A DNA stretch of 64,000 nucleotides from Cinnamomum chago (taxonomy: Eukaryota; Streptophyta; Magnoliopsida; Laurales; Lauraceae), in NCBI GenBank assembly GCA_038049695.1, contig CP142454.1, forward strand, positions 20,964,501 through 21,028,500. The letters run 5' to 3'. Both the position numbers and the translations under genes were made by a program. This document shows, one piece after another, positions 1 through 13,262 of the stretch (within the stretch, counting starts at the first letter, position 1; each line of letters starts with the position of its first letter). The notes beneath the pieces were generated by a model. The model worked only from the letters and a program-made list of their open reading frames with translations. It was not told the origin of the DNA and did not search any database.

Positions 1-1561
1 TCTAAATTCTTTATTTGAATGGTGGAAATTTATAAAAGCATATATCATAAAAAAAATGTTCAAATTCTCACTTTCAAAGATGCTACGTTGTATTTGAGCA
101 TTTGTAAAATTAGGCAAGAACAAAGTTGGTGAATTGATAAACCCCCTAACAATAATTCTCAAACTCTCCGTCTTCATGACCAAACTTAAACCTCTTGAAA
201 AGCCACTTTGGCCTCTAAAATTCTAGAATCCCAATTCCCATCTCAATGCCTGCCTGAGCATTTTGAAAACCAATTAAAGAGATGTGATTTGGAGAATTCA
301 ACATCCTCCCCAGTCAACGAATCCCTAAAAAATCCGTTTGACCAGAGAGCTCCTCAACATGGCACCTCATATTTATTGCTATCAGTGCATGCTGCACCTA
401 TCAATGTCTACTGGTGTGTTTCTGAAGGATGAACATGTGTGCATGCATGTGTCACACACCTGAAAGGTTCCTCTGTATTGCGACTTACGAGCATGACCCG
501 TGTACAGCAATATCATCAAGTTGGTTTAACAGTGGTGGGCCACACCCATCATGGTTGGCAAATGGATGCACCAAAACATCATTTCAACCCTCTCATTTTG
601 TTTCCATGCCTTGTAACATGGCGTTGGTTCCGCAGTTCATAGAAGACAAGCACGCGTGAGGCATGCCTATGTGAGTTGACATTATCATCAAACTACTCAA
701 TTTGATTTTATTTTTTTTACAATTTCTATGGATTCTTTTATTAGGCTGATTAAGTAGTAGTGTTTGAAACAATAATTATTGAGATTCTTTAAATTTAACA
801 TGAAGGGTTGGATTTGGAAATAAGTAATGGGATCAATGATGAATGTCAATGTAAAGACAAACTACATAAATTGTTATGGGATTATTGGCTGACACTTTGG
901 TTTCAAAGGCATTTTCCTTGGACATTTTATATAGAGCTAGTAGATGCTAGAGAAAGAAGCACTGACAAACAACAGTTCTTGCTATAAATATGTACTAAGC
1001 ATAATGACCCATATGGCTAGGTTGCCTGTTCCATCTTACTATTTCTGATATTTTTTTAATAAATAATAATATGTTGATCTTGTGTGGTGTGATGGTAAGG
1101 TTAGTTGTTGTAACCGGCAAAAAATCAAGAGTTACAAATCTCACAACTTACCATTTTTGCATTTTTGGCTTTTCACCAAGGCTCGATTAAATAAAATCAA
1201 AATTGAAAGAAGTAGGGTCAAAATTGAATCCAAATCCTCAACTTTAATATATTATAATATGTTAGGAGGGATCAGGGATGTGTCAAGTTAAAATAGAAAT
1301 AATATGATTAAGATAATTCAAGATTTTAAATATTAAGATTAAGAGATGTCATTTTAAATTGGTTGGGTGTGAAAAAAGAGATAGACCGCACATTTAAAAA
1401 AAGTGTACAATTTCATGTTCAAGAAATTAAGAGGAAGGGGGATGATAAAACACCTTTAATGAAATATTGGAAAGGGCTATTGTATATTATCAAGTTGCTT
1501 GAAAAAATGATTATAAACAGGAATGAGTGGAAAATAAAACCATCTTAGACCACTCTAATTA
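1..1561. other. intergenic, no gene seen
   Basis: No reading frame here resembles a known protein; the short ORFs at 208-659 and 1082-1548 have no domain or codon signal I recognise. Positions 1-240 resemble 33090-33290 at moderate, gapped similarity (shared stretches such as the one around 'ttgagcatttgt'), so this is probably an old dispersed or segmental repeat. Confidence 0.5.
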
Positions 1562-1879
1562 GGGCATGTTTATATGGCCATTTTTCCAATGAAAAAGCAT
1601 GCGAAAAAAAAATAATTTCATACAATACTGAAAGTTCTATGTTTGATGCAGCTAGTTTTCAACGAGAAAAAGCAAAAATCTAGCTTTTTTACAATTTTAT
1701 AAAAGAGTTTTTTTTTGGGTGGTTTTCAATGAGAAAAAGCAAAAATCTAGCTTTTTTACAATTTTATAAAAAGGTTTTTTTTGGGGGTTTTTTCTTTTTT
1801 TTTTTTTTTTGGGGGGGGGGGGGGGGGGTTTCTTGTTTCTACAAAAATAAATTTTGTACAGCTCCGCACAAACATACCC
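1562..1879. mobile_element. probable MITE with imperfect TIRs and inner tandem repeat
   Basis: The ends are imperfect inverted repeats: GGGCATGTTTATATGG on the left, and CCGCACAAACATACCC on the right, which reads GGGTATGTTTGTGCGG in reverse. The flanking triplets are TTA and TAA, consistent with the TWA target of PIF/Harbinger elements but not an exact duplication. Inside, a segment of about 60 bp (roughly 1656-1712 and 1725-1775, around 'agaaaaagcaaaaatctagc') is tandemly repeated, followed by a long T run and a G run (about 1808-1828). Family assignment is an inference. Confidence 0.45.
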
Positions 1880-3180
1880 TAAAGCAGTTGTGTCCTTATG
1901 GAACGGTGGCATGATTAGCTTCAGGGGCGGAATTCCAATTGTTCCAAAGGGATTTTTTTTTTTTTTTGAAAAAAGGTAGTGAAGAAGGCTGTAGATGCCA
2001 TGTTAAGGAAAGGTAAGGGTTTCTTGCCTTCCACATGCACCAATTTTACTGCTAAGGCGACGGTACATGAGTGCCACATTATAGAGGCCACAACCTGGAT
2101 AAAATGGGCAATGTTCTCTGATAAGTAGCCGGCATATGAGCAATATGTAATTCAGCTTGTAGGGCTCCCTGAGATGCCTTCTCACTAGTAGGTGGCGTAC
2201 ATAGAAAGGCTTCTAATGAATAAGGGCCGATAAAAAAAAAATCTAGCTCCAAAATATAATCCCAGTCCTTAATTTAATAGTTTTGATTTTTAGTTGTCTT
2301 TTAACCATATACATTTATTTGATATTCAATCCAACTGTAAATAAAGATTTGATCAAAGTGAGATCAATCGGATTTTTATCCTAAAGGCGTGCTTAAGTGG
2401 GCCCTACTGAATTGGACTGCATGAGCAGTAGCTCGTCCTGGGCTGGTATGGTAAGTGGGCAACGGAGGGGCTAAAAACACAGAAGAAGGTTGTTTATTGT
2501 TTTGCGTGCCTTGCGCCAGGCAAATGCAGGTAGGGTACTGCTCCTTTTTTACGTTTCTTTACTTTGTTGTTACTTTTCGGTTTTTACTTCCTTCCTTTTG
2601 TAATTCACTCGTTTTAAGGTAAAAAAAAGAATCCATGGATGGAATCTTTACATAGGGTAATGCATAAGCATTGAGTGCATAATGTGCATTATGCAGCTGT
2701 CTCCACACAAGGGTATGTTCGTGCAACACAGCATGAAATTAGAAATTCTTTTTCATTTTTCAGGGTAAAATGCTTTATCCCTCGCTCCATTGAAAATGAT
2801 TTTCGCATAATCTCGAAAAAAACTAGTTCATTTTCCTGGAGAAAAAGTGGTAAAGATTCTGACCGTTTTCATGACAGTGTAAATTAAACGTGTGTGGTGT
2901 TAAATTTTTTAAATTATTTACAAGTTATAGGTTATAGTTTAATGAAGATGGTTGTATTTTCTAAATGACAGATTATTATAATGGTAATGTGTATAGATAA
3001 TGGATGTATTCGCCAATGAATTCAATATGTTGAATGTGATCTTAAGTTAATTCATGTTGCATAGATTCTTAAATGATACATGCATGTGGAAAAGAATGTG
3101 TATACCTTCCTTTTTCACATAATTACAAAAATCACTATTCTAATAAGAGACAAACCACTCTAAAATAAATAAATAAAAGG
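1880..3180. other. intergenic, no gene seen
   Basis: No protein-coding signal. Positions about 2090-2520 resemble 32690-32950 (a GGGCCCACTAAGATGCC-like block, then a shared 'tttaatag...cttttaac' stretch), which suggests an old duplication or a shared dispersed repeat. Confidence 0.45.
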
Positions 3181-3345
3181 AATGCTAAAAGTCTCATTAA
3201 AATAGATCCGTGCATTATCAAATACGTTTTTTTTTTTTTTTTTTTTTTTTTTTTCATTCTAACCTTTTTTCTATGGATCTATTTTGAATGGCCCAGTTAG
3301 AAAAACGAGTAGAAATAGCAAATAATGTATTAGAGATGTAGACAT
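3181..3345. repeat. fragment of a dispersed TE related to 34771-35104
   Basis: The stretch holds the motifs 'aaaatagatccgtgcattatcaaa', a long T run (about 3227-3254), 'ctatggatctattttgaatggc' and 'gagtagaaatag'. The same motifs recur in the same order in the MITE at 34771-35104 and near 55800-55915. Ends are not defined. Confidence 0.45.
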
Positions 3346-3532
3346 TTCTTGTGTCGGCTTTCATTCAGATATATGTATCGACCCTCTACCGGCCCTCTCA
3401 AAAACATGGCCCACCAATTGAATGGTCTGGATCACCTAAGTGGGGATCCTCAGGTCTTGAAATCTGAAGCCCCATGCAAAATCTCTTATTTAAGACCCAA
3501 TAATCAATAAAGACCCAATAATCAATAAACTG

Positions 3533-3540
<8 letters not shown>

Positions 3541-3587
<47 letters not shown>

Positions 3588-3592
3588 CTATC
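3541..3592. repeat. microsatellite (TC)n then (TATC)n
   Basis: A run of TC dinucleotides of about 28 bp is followed by about six TCTA units. A second shorter TC/TCTA block at about 3616-3638 lies inside the presumed 5'UTR exon of methyltransferase copy 1. Such repeats in the leader are likely length-variable. Confidence 0.9.
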
Positions 3593-3749
3593 TAAAGGAG
3601 TCTACATAAGGTGGCTCTCTCTCTCTATCTATCTATCTAAAGGAATCTTCATAAGGTGGTGCTTTAGGCTTCCAAGTTCTACTTCTGTTCTTCCTTATTA
3701 GCTTCCAACAGGGTGGTGTTCTTGAAGGCTCATTCTTCTTCTTATCCGG
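3593..3749 (+). promoter_or_regulatory. 5'UTR exon of methyltransferase copy 1
   Basis: This stretch (around 'tctacataaggtggct' to 'cttatccgg') is homologous to 18933-19048 upstream of copy 2. In both copies it ends at a good splice donor (GG|GTATGT). In copy 2 the partner acceptor is TTACAG at 19755, nine bases before the ATG. I infer a leader exon spliced to the coding exon. No transcript evidence is available. Confidence 0.5.
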
Positions 3750-5103
3750 GTATGTGCTTCTGTTCATGCTGACATTTTATTGCATATTCTAAATCAAGTT
3801 CATGAATGAAAAGCATTGACTTTCAAATAGAGATTTATGCTTCCAACCCAAAATATAATTTTTATCTAAAAACCTTCTAACCTCTTTCAATGACAGTTTT
3901 TGTTTCCAATAATAATAATAAAAAAAGAGAATACAAAGAAGTTGGTTATTTGGTATTGTTGATCTTTTCCTTTGGGTATTGTAAATCCAGATTTATTTGA
4001 TTAAGTAGAAGCTCATAATCAAACAGGAAAAGGGTCATCAGTATAATCATCTAAAAGTTGAGATGAAAGATCTATCATCCAATTCCCCCAGTAAAAAGAT
4101 TATTATCACTTTTGAAGTGTCATGTTCAAGTTATTATAGATTAGAGGGCTAAAGTTTCTGCAAAGTTGAGCTTGGGGCTATTTTACTCTGAAATTTATAT
4201 TAAAAATAAAATTATACTTGTCAAAAAGATGCCCCTATTAGGACCATCTGATTTGGGAAATTTTAAAGCTTTTAACTAATCTAACCAGGTTATGGCACAT
4301 CAAACTTATAGGGTCAACAGATTTTGTTGTGAAACATTCCATGTGACTTCTTTTGATGGTCCCAAAGTGGTCTATTTACACAATTAAGACACCTGAATCT
4401 GACTGGGGAAGCTTTTAGGCTGAGAATATGTTGCCTGCATAACTTTGGGTCTGCCTACGTACAGCATCTAAGATTAATTTTTCAGGCAGGGGCCAATGAT
4501 TTTTTTTTTTTTTTTGGTAAAATGGACCAATGAGTTTTGGTGTATAGCTTTACATACAAAAAATCTGCTTTTACTGTTGGATAGTTTGAATCGACAGATA
4601 CAGCATTCCCCAGTGATGGCCTATACATTGAATTTTCGTGTAGTTTGTACACAAAAACACTATTGTTCAAATTAGATGTACATGGCTACTGTTTTGAGCT
4701 AACAGATCATCTAATTATTGACAACTGTAGCTATTCATGTCTCGGTTGTCACCCATTCTTCGTTAGAATGCCAATTAACAGTTACCAAATTGTGTATTCA
4801 CATTGCATTCTTGTAGGTTTTATTTTCTGATTAGTTTTCTGTTTTAAATATTACATTAGGACTTGCAAATTGATTCTTTTGCAGACCATGGGCTTTCAGC
4901 TTTCTAGGGCCTTGATGAAAATCTCAGGATAGGGACAAAAATTGTTGTACCCTCTCTGGACTGGGATGCCCTGTATTTATATTAATGTTTATAATGTATG
5001 ATTACTTGAATAACACTGTCAAAGGGTTTAAAGAGGGAATATGTACAAGGTTAGATGGGAAAGAAGTTAAGAACAAATTTACAAGCAGTTATCGAGTAGG
5101 AAT

Positions 5104-5680
5104 TGATGGGCCAAGCCCAAATGGCCCAATCCATGTGGAAAGCCTAATCTTATAAAGACCCACCAAGCCCAAAGTGGTCCAAGTCTAGTCAAGTTCATCA
5201 GGGAGCTACATAGCCTGGCTACAGCATCAGGAGAAGTATCCAGGAGCCTCACCCTCGCCACCTTGGAAGGAGTCAGCCCTCTCCTCATCTTTGACCGAGT
5301 CTCATGGAGAGCACCTCAACCACCTTGCCCGTTGAGAAAAAGTCGTGAGCTCCACCACAATAGCTATCTAGTTGCTAGTAAGTCGCCCCAATCTGTTAGG
5401 GGGCGACTATAAATTGTAAACCCCACCAACACTTGGGGGGCAGATCATATTTTTACCTGAGCACGACTCTCTCCTCTCCTTCTCAAAGCTTGTACTCTTT
5501 GCTCCCTGCACCCTTGAGCTAATAAAGTACCCAGCAACCAAAACCATTCAAGAGTGGACGTAGGTCACGATTGACCGAACCACTATAAATCTTGTTTCTC
5601 CCATCTCCCTTTACTTTCAATTATCGCATTTATTACTCACACTTAACAAGTGGTGTGCAAAGCCATTTTGTGCATCATTA
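5104..5680 (+). repeat. 5' LTR of gypsy-type element
   Basis: It starts TGATGGGCC and ends GCATCATTA; the partner LTR ends in canonical CA, so the 5' copy has a mutated terminus. It carries a TATA-like 'actataaatt' near 5407 and a polyadenylation-like AATAAAG near 5521. Confidence 0.9.
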
Positions 5681-5683
5681 GTT

Positions 5684-5700
5684 TGGCGCCGTCTGTGGGG
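5684..5700 (+). other. primer binding site
   Basis: TGGCGCCGTCTGTGGGG starts three bases after the LTR. The first bases match the tRNA-Asp-type primer sites used by many plant Ty3/gypsy elements; later bases diverge from that consensus. Confidence 0.7.
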
Positions 5701-5742
5701 ACGACAAAATTCTCACTTCTAAACACTCTCTCTGTTGAACCT

Positions 5743-6812
5743 ATGACGATCACCACCAGATCGATGAATCAACCTGAGGATAACCAACCCAAGAGAGGAG
5801 GATGTTGCTCCTCCACCAACCAATCCTGCCCCTAGTACACAGCAGAAGCTGGAGACCATGCAGGAGCTTGTGGCCCAGAACCAATAGATCCTGCAACTAA
5901 TGCTTAGTGCACAAGGAGGAGCACAACCTGGACCTCAAGTAAGAGGAGCTCCATGCCTTGGGCGTCAAGGAGCTCCCAACATGGGTGCCCCTCATCTGGG
6001 CGCCACCTTTGGAGCCCCCTTGGGCGCCCCACCATTGGGAGCCCCCTTGGGCGTCCAGCAAGGGGGAGCTCCCCATGAGGGACCTCCACCTCCTCCTTTA
6101 GCTCCTGCTTCCCACGGTGGAGACCTTCTTCTCCAAGAGAATGAGGGTGAAACCGAGCACGGGAGCCATGTCCATGATAATTCCAGAGGAGCTCCCAATC
6201 ATTGGGACGAAAAAATTAAGGAGGTGTAAAATCAACTGGGTGACGTTTTCAACGCCATGAAGGCACAAGGACTCGTGGACTACCTCGTAAGGCGAACAAA
6301 CACGCCTTTCAAACCTGACGTGGCGAACTACCCACTTCCTCAGAAATTCAAGATGCCGTCCGTCGAAACCTTTGACGGTACGAAGGACCCACTAGATCAC
6401 CTCGAAACTTACAAGACCTTGATGCAGCTGCACAACGTCCCCAACGAAATCATGTGCAGAGCGTTCCCAACCACCTTGAAGGGATCCGCTCGACAATGGT
6501 TCGCCAAACTCACCCCGGCCTCCATAAGCTCCTTTGCCGAACTGAGCAGATCCTTTGTGACATAGTTCATTGGTGGACGCCGCCAGCAGAAGCCTGTCAC
6601 CCACCGGCTCAGCATAAAACAGGACCGAGATGAGAGTCTGAGGAATTACCTCACTCGTTTTAACGAGGAGGTCCTCCAAGTCGAGGAGCCCAATGACAAA
6701 GTTACCATGACCGCCTTTTTGGGAGGCCTCCGTTCATCCAGTTTCCTCTTTTCAGTAATGAAGCGACCATCAAAGAGCATGCCAGAACTGTTGGCAAGCT
6801 CAAAAATATATG
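5743..6812 (+). pseudogene. decayed gag of the gypsy-type element
   Basis: The 6257-6565 frame encodes a recognisable Retrotrans_gag domain: FDGTKDPLDHLETYKTLM, then a GSARQWFAKL segment typical of plant Ty3 gag. The frame meets a TAG at 6563-6565 and continues in the same frame with readable gag (DESLRNYLTRFNEEV, then TAFLGGLRSS) to about 6800. The upstream part (5900-6229) is rich in Gly, Pro and Ala (repeated GAP and LGAP motifs) and is also out of register with the start. No zinc knuckle or protease follows. It cannot make a full capsid protein. Confidence 0.75.
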
Positions 6813-6850
6813 AATGCTAAGGAAATCAACAGGTCCAGGCGAGGTGAATC

Positions 6851-7400
6851 ATCTCGTGGATCGCCAAAAGCTTGACCTACCTCTGCACTGTTCTCAAACA
6901 AGCAGCTTGTATACCCAACTTAGCGGCTCTCTCGCGGGTCGCCAAAAGTTTGACCTCTGCACTATTTTTAAACAGGTAGCCTATATATCCAGCTTAGCAG
7001 CTCTCTCGCGGGTCGCCAAAAGCTTGGCATCTGCACTGTTCTCAAACAGGCAGCCTATATATCTAACTTAGCGGCTCTCTCGGGAATCGTCAAAAGCTTG
7101 GCCTCTGCATTGTTCTTAAATAGGCAGTCTATCTCCAGCTTAGTGGCTCTCTCGCGAGTCGTAAAAAAAGCTTGGCCTCTGCACTGTTCTCAAACAGGCA
7201 GCCTATATATCCAGCTTAGCGGCTCCCCCGGGGATCGCCAAAAGCTTGGCCTCTACAATGTTCTTAAACATGCAGTCTATCTCCAGCTTAGCAGCTCTCT
7301 CGCGGGTCGCCAAAAAAGCTTTGCCTACCTCTGCACTGTTCTCTAACAGGCAGCCTATCTCCAACTTATCGGCTCTCTCATGGGGCGCCAAAAGCACGGG
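6851..7400 (+). repeat. minisatellite, ~74-bp unit, 7-8 copies
   Basis: Units begin near 6851, 6924, 6998, 7072, 7144, 7220, 7292 and 7370 (spacing 72-78 bp). Each contains a CTCTCTCGCGGGTCGCC-like core, AAAAGCTTGGCCTCTGCACTG and an ACAGGCAGCCTAT segment. ORFs across this block on both strands are repeat products, not genes. Confidence 0.9.
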
Positions 7401-7688
7401 CTCAAAAGGCAGGATCTTGAAACTCAGGTCATCTGCAACCCGAGGGACTACATTAATTAGCATACCCAACTGTCTGGCCGCCCAAATGAGCCAACCCAGC
7501 ATCCACAGGGCAACCAGACCCCCTTTGCTCGCCCAAATGGGCCAAACCAGCACCTGGAGGGGCGCCTGACCCACTTAGCTCGCCCAAAGTGGCGCCTCTT
7601 GATGCCTGCACGCCAAGGCCAGCCTCCTCCATAACGCCCAAAGCTCCCAAGGCAGCCCCGGCTAGCCCAAGGTGCTCCAAACGGAGTG

Positions 7689-8330
7689 TATAATATATCA
7701 AATCGAAGCTCTCGACGAGCCCTACAAAACACACTGCCTATGGCAGTGATTGATGGTGTCAAAAGTCCAAAAAAGGCCCAGAAACAACTGTTTTGGCCTC
7801 TCGAAGTTTTAAAAAAAAAATTATCCAGAACAGTTTTGCTCGCCCACGACGCTTCCAGGTCGCCCAGGAGTCAGGACACTGCCTGCTCGCCCAAACTGCG
7901 CGCCCAGCTCCCTGCTCGAAATTTTGACCGTAACTTTTGCTCCGTTGCTCCAAATGAGGCTTATAATATATCAAATTGAAGCTCTCGACGAGCCCTACAA
8001 GACACACAACTAAGCTGTGATTGATGCTGTTAAAAGTCCAAAAAAGGCCCAGAAACAGCTGTTTTGGCCTCTCGAAGTTTAAAAAAAAAATTTGTCCAGG
8101 TCACTTCCAGCTCGCCCAGGTCACTTCCAGCTCGCCCAGGACACTGCTTGCTCCAAATTTTGACCGTAACTTTTGCTTCGTTGCTCAAAATGAGGCTTAT
8201 AATATATCAAATTAAAGCTCTCGACGAGCCCTACAAGACTCACAACTAGGCTATGATTGATGCTGTTAAAAGTCCAAAAAAGGTCCAGAAACAGTTGTTT
8301 TGGCCTCCAGAAGTTAAAAAAAAAAAAAAT
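7689..8330 (+). repeat. three-copy repeat, ~236-273-bp unit
   Basis: The sequence 'tataatatatcaaat' followed by 'gctctcgacgagccctacaa' recurs at 7689, 7962 and 8198. Each unit continues with 'gtccaaaaaaggcccagaaac' and a short A run. The second unit also has an internal doubling of 'gtcacttccagctcgcccag' at about 8099-8140. It lies inside the gypsy-type element where pol would be expected. Confidence 0.9.
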
Positions 8331-8903
8331 CTGCTCGCCTGGCCTGATTTGCTCGCCCAAACCAGCTAGAACAACGCCTATAAGGGCGCCTAACACGGTC
8401 TGCTCACCCGAAACAGCTTTCCTTTTTCCTCTTTGCTCGCCCGGATCAGCATCCCTTGGTGCCTGATGGACTAGAGTAGCCTGCTCACCTGCGTGCTCGC
8501 CCACATTGGCACACAGCAGCTTGGCGCCCAACTCCTCCTCTGCGCAGACCACGGGCAGCCCCTGGGCTCTCTTCGCGCAAACAACCAGCTCGCCCAGCTG
8601 GATTGCGCGCCTAGCCTGGATTGCCACTCTTCCCGCCTGGGTCTCCTCTCCCGCCTCGCCCCCATAGGCGCACGAGGCTTCAGCTGCACACCCAACCAAA
8701 TCCACTCCAGCTGCATTTTCAACAACGGCCCATCATTCGAAAAATGGAAAAATGGAAAAGACTTGAGGTGTTTAGCGAGGCAAAAATATATCATGAAGGG
8801 AAATAATCATCTAGCAAAGGGAGTCTCCACCACCCAGAGCTCAAAAATTCAAACTAATGCCCCTTCTCCAAGTTTTCTTAGACAAGGGGCATTGGGGGGC
8901 AAA
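8331..8903 (+). other. non-coding tail of the gypsy-type element with PPT
   Basis: GC-rich sequence with many scattered 'ctcgccc' motifs and no pol homology. It ends with a purine-rich tract (about 8884-8903, GGGGCATTGGGGGGCAAA) directly before the 3' LTR, as expected for the plus-strand primer. Confidence 0.6.
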
Positions 8904-9480
8904 TGATGGGCCAAGCCCAAATGTCACAATCCATGTGGAAAGCCCAATCTTATAAAGACCCACCAAGCCCAAAGTGGTCCAAGTCCAGTCAAGTTCATCA
9001 GGGAGCTACATAGCCTGGCTACATCATCAGGAGAAGCATCTAGGAGCCTCACCCTCGCCACCTTGGAAGGAGTCAGCCCTCTCCTCATCTTTGACCGAGT
9101 CTCATGGAGAGCACCTCAACCACCTCGCCCGTTGAGAAAAAGTCGTGAGCTCCACCACAATAGCTATCTAGTTGCTAGTAAGTCGCCCCAATTTGTTAGG
9201 GGCCGACTATAAATTGTAAACCCCACCAACACTTGGGGGGCAGATCACATTTTTACCTGAGCACGACTCTCTCATCTCCTTCTCAAAGCTTGTACTCTTT
9301 GCTCCCTGCACCCTTGAGCTAATAAAGTACCCGGCAACCAAAGCCATTCAAGAGTGGACGTAGGTCACGATTGACCGAACCACTATAAATCTTGTTTCTC
9401 CCATCTCCCTTTACTTTCAATTATCGCATTTATTACTCACACTTAACAAGTGGTGTGCAAAGCCATTTTGTGCATCATCA
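8904..9480 (+). repeat. 3' LTR of gypsy-type element
   Basis: Starts TGATGGGCC and ends GCATCATCA, 577 bp like its partner. It is followed by the GGAAT target duplication. Confidence 0.9.
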
Positions 9481-9776
9481 GGAATCACTCTGGCAGAGGT
9501 ATCATGTTCTACCGGTCTGCCAAAATCCGCACTCTCTTCACATTAGATACCATATAGGAAAGTCATTAATTTCTCATATTTCGAAACTTAGTCAACATTT
9601 TATTTATTTTATTAATTATCATTGTTTTGAGCAGACAACGGTGGATCATTTGATGCAAAGTGGATAAATTTTAGAGTTGACGACAATCTATAGAAGATTT
9701 ATTAGAAATTGTCTAAAAAACACCTTCATAGCATCGAATTAGTAGGTCATTCTTTCGTAATAAAAAAAAAATCTTG

Positions 9777-9966
9777 ACGGGCAACACAATTGGCTAAGAC
9801 CACGGCTCAAAAACCGGAGGTTGTGGTTTGTGTTCTCCTTGGGGGCCCACTTGCTTTTGCCAAGAGCCTTACTTACCCAGTAGGTGGGGGAGGCAGGGAC
9901 TTCACGTGCCTAGGGAATAGTCGGGTTTGGAAGAGGCCAAACACCCTTATCAGCAAAAAAAGCCTC
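9777..9966 (+). mobile_element. SINE-like element
   Basis: A tRNA-like head is visible: TGGCTAAGACCACGG resembles a pol III A box, and about 30 bp later GGTTGTGGTTTGTGTTC is a weak B box. A body of about 130 bp ends in CTTATCAGC plus a short A run. No clear target duplication was found. It lies in the 5'UTR intron of copy 1 and is absent from copy 2. Confidence 0.45.
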
Positions 9967-10280
9967 AACCCCTAGTTACATAACTGAACTAGGATCTAAA
10001 TGAATATTGCATAAATCACCATTTGGTATAGGGTTATGCTGTGCAGAATATGGAGCTGAGAATAGTTGCTGAAAAATGCTTTGACTCTGTCCAAAGTTCC
10101 ACGCAAAGTTCATCACAAACTAACCTCATTCCTTAAAAGGGAAAAAAAAGGAAAGACTTAAAAGCGAGGATACAAGATTTTTTTTTTTTGACCTTGTTCC
10201 TTTTAAATGGCTTACATGCAGAGTGTGAACCTAAACCAAATAGGCTCCTCTATTAGATTCCAAAACCTGTAACAATCTAA

Positions 10281-10612
10281 GAGCATCTCCAAGAGTGATA
10301 TTAAATTTGGAGAAGCCTTTTTAAAAATGAAGGCTTATGTGGCAAATTGACCTTTTAACAGTAATATTTTATTATTATTTTTATTTTACCTTTTTTATAT
10401 ATTAAACTCAACTCATTGACAATAGCTCATTTGAAATAAAATAATGTAAAATATAATTTGACATTTCACTTTTTCATATGTCAAATTTGGCATCTCACTC
10501 CCATATGCCAAATGCCACCTCATTTTTGGCATAGTTGTCGAAGTGAAAACTCATGCAAAAAATCCCATGTGGCATGTCTACCTTGAATTTGGCATGTCTC
10601 TTGGAAATGCTC
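10281..10612. mobile_element. PIF/Harbinger-type MITE, TSD TAA
   Basis: The 332-bp element has 15-bp terminal inverted repeats, GAGCATCTCCAAGAG and its partner with one mismatch. It is flanked by TAA on both sides (10278-10280 and 10613-10615). The paralogous site in copy 2 (about 19735) lacks it, giving an empty site. It ends only 29 bp before the ATG of methyltransferase copy 1, next to where the 5'UTR intron acceptor should be. Confidence 0.85.
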
Positions 10613-10641
10613 TAAATTGTTCTGCATTACATTTGAAACCC

Positions 10642-12905
<2,264 letters not shown>

Positions 12906-12974
12906 TGTTAAGCTTTTGGTCTGGTTCTTACTCACCAGTGTTTTTTATTATTGTATCTGCTCTATGTATGAGCT

Positions 12975-13125
12975 ATGATGTTCAGATACGGTATGGATAT
13001 GGTCAGGATGCGCCATAGATATGGAAATGACACATATTTTACACATAAAAAGTGAAGTTTCGGATACGACACGACAAGATACATTGCCCATTTTAAAGTA
13101 TCCGTGTATCATAGTGTACGAGAGC
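12975..13125. repeat. small insertion in the 3' flank of copy 1
   Basis: Compared with the 3' flank of copy 2, copy 1 carries about 145 extra bases. The ends are loosely inverted (CTATGATGTTCAGATACGG on the left; the reverse of the right end reads CTATGATACACGGATAC). It may be a tiny non-autonomous element. Family unknown. Confidence 0.4.
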
Positions 13126-13179
13126 TTTAGACTATGAATGAAATAAGCAGGTCGGTTAGACTTTTCACCCTTTTTTTTG

Positions 13180-13262
13180 TATAATGGAGGGTTGTCTAGC
13201 TCTTTGGACCGGACTAATCCCTATAGGTCCGGAAAAGCCTAGTAAATCCCCTATTGCTCAGT
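13180..13262 (-). mobile_element. SINE 3'-end fragment
   Basis: The stretch 'ttggaccggactaatccctat' to 'cctagtaaatcccc' resembles the 3' part of the SINE-like element at 16557-16785 ('aggtcggactaatccc', 'gccgggtaaaacccc'), also preceded by a T run on the + strand. No tRNA-like head is present. Confidence 0.4.

Larger units (their letters stand above)
5104..9480 (+). mobile_element. non-autonomous Ty3/gypsy-type LTR retrotransposon
   Basis: Two 577-bp LTRs (5104-5680 and 8904-9480) flank 3.2 kb and are bounded by a perfect 5-bp target duplication, GGAAT (5099-5103 and 9481-9485). The LTRs differ at roughly 15 positions, about 2.6% by eye. A primer binding site follows the left LTR and a purine-rich tract precedes the right one. 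Inside is only a decayed gag; I see no protease, reverse transcriptase, RNase H or integrase. Pol is replaced by two tandem-repeat blocks (6851-7400 and 7689-8330). The element lies in the presumed 5'UTR intron of methyltransferase copy 1 and is absent from the same intron of copy 2. Confidence 0.9.

Noticed and set aside
6851..8330. CRISPR-like spaced repeats
   Set aside because: The repeats are contiguous and diverged units inside a plant retrotransposon, without unique spacers or cas genes.
8121..8705. 194-aa minus-strand ORF
   Set aside because: It is antisense to the repeat-rich interior of the gypsy-type element; its sequence is the translation of the CTCGCCC repeats and has no domain.
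9777..9966. Possible functional tRNA gene
   Set aside because: The A- and B-box-like motifs are degenerate and no cloverleaf can be drawn; SINE-like is the better reading.
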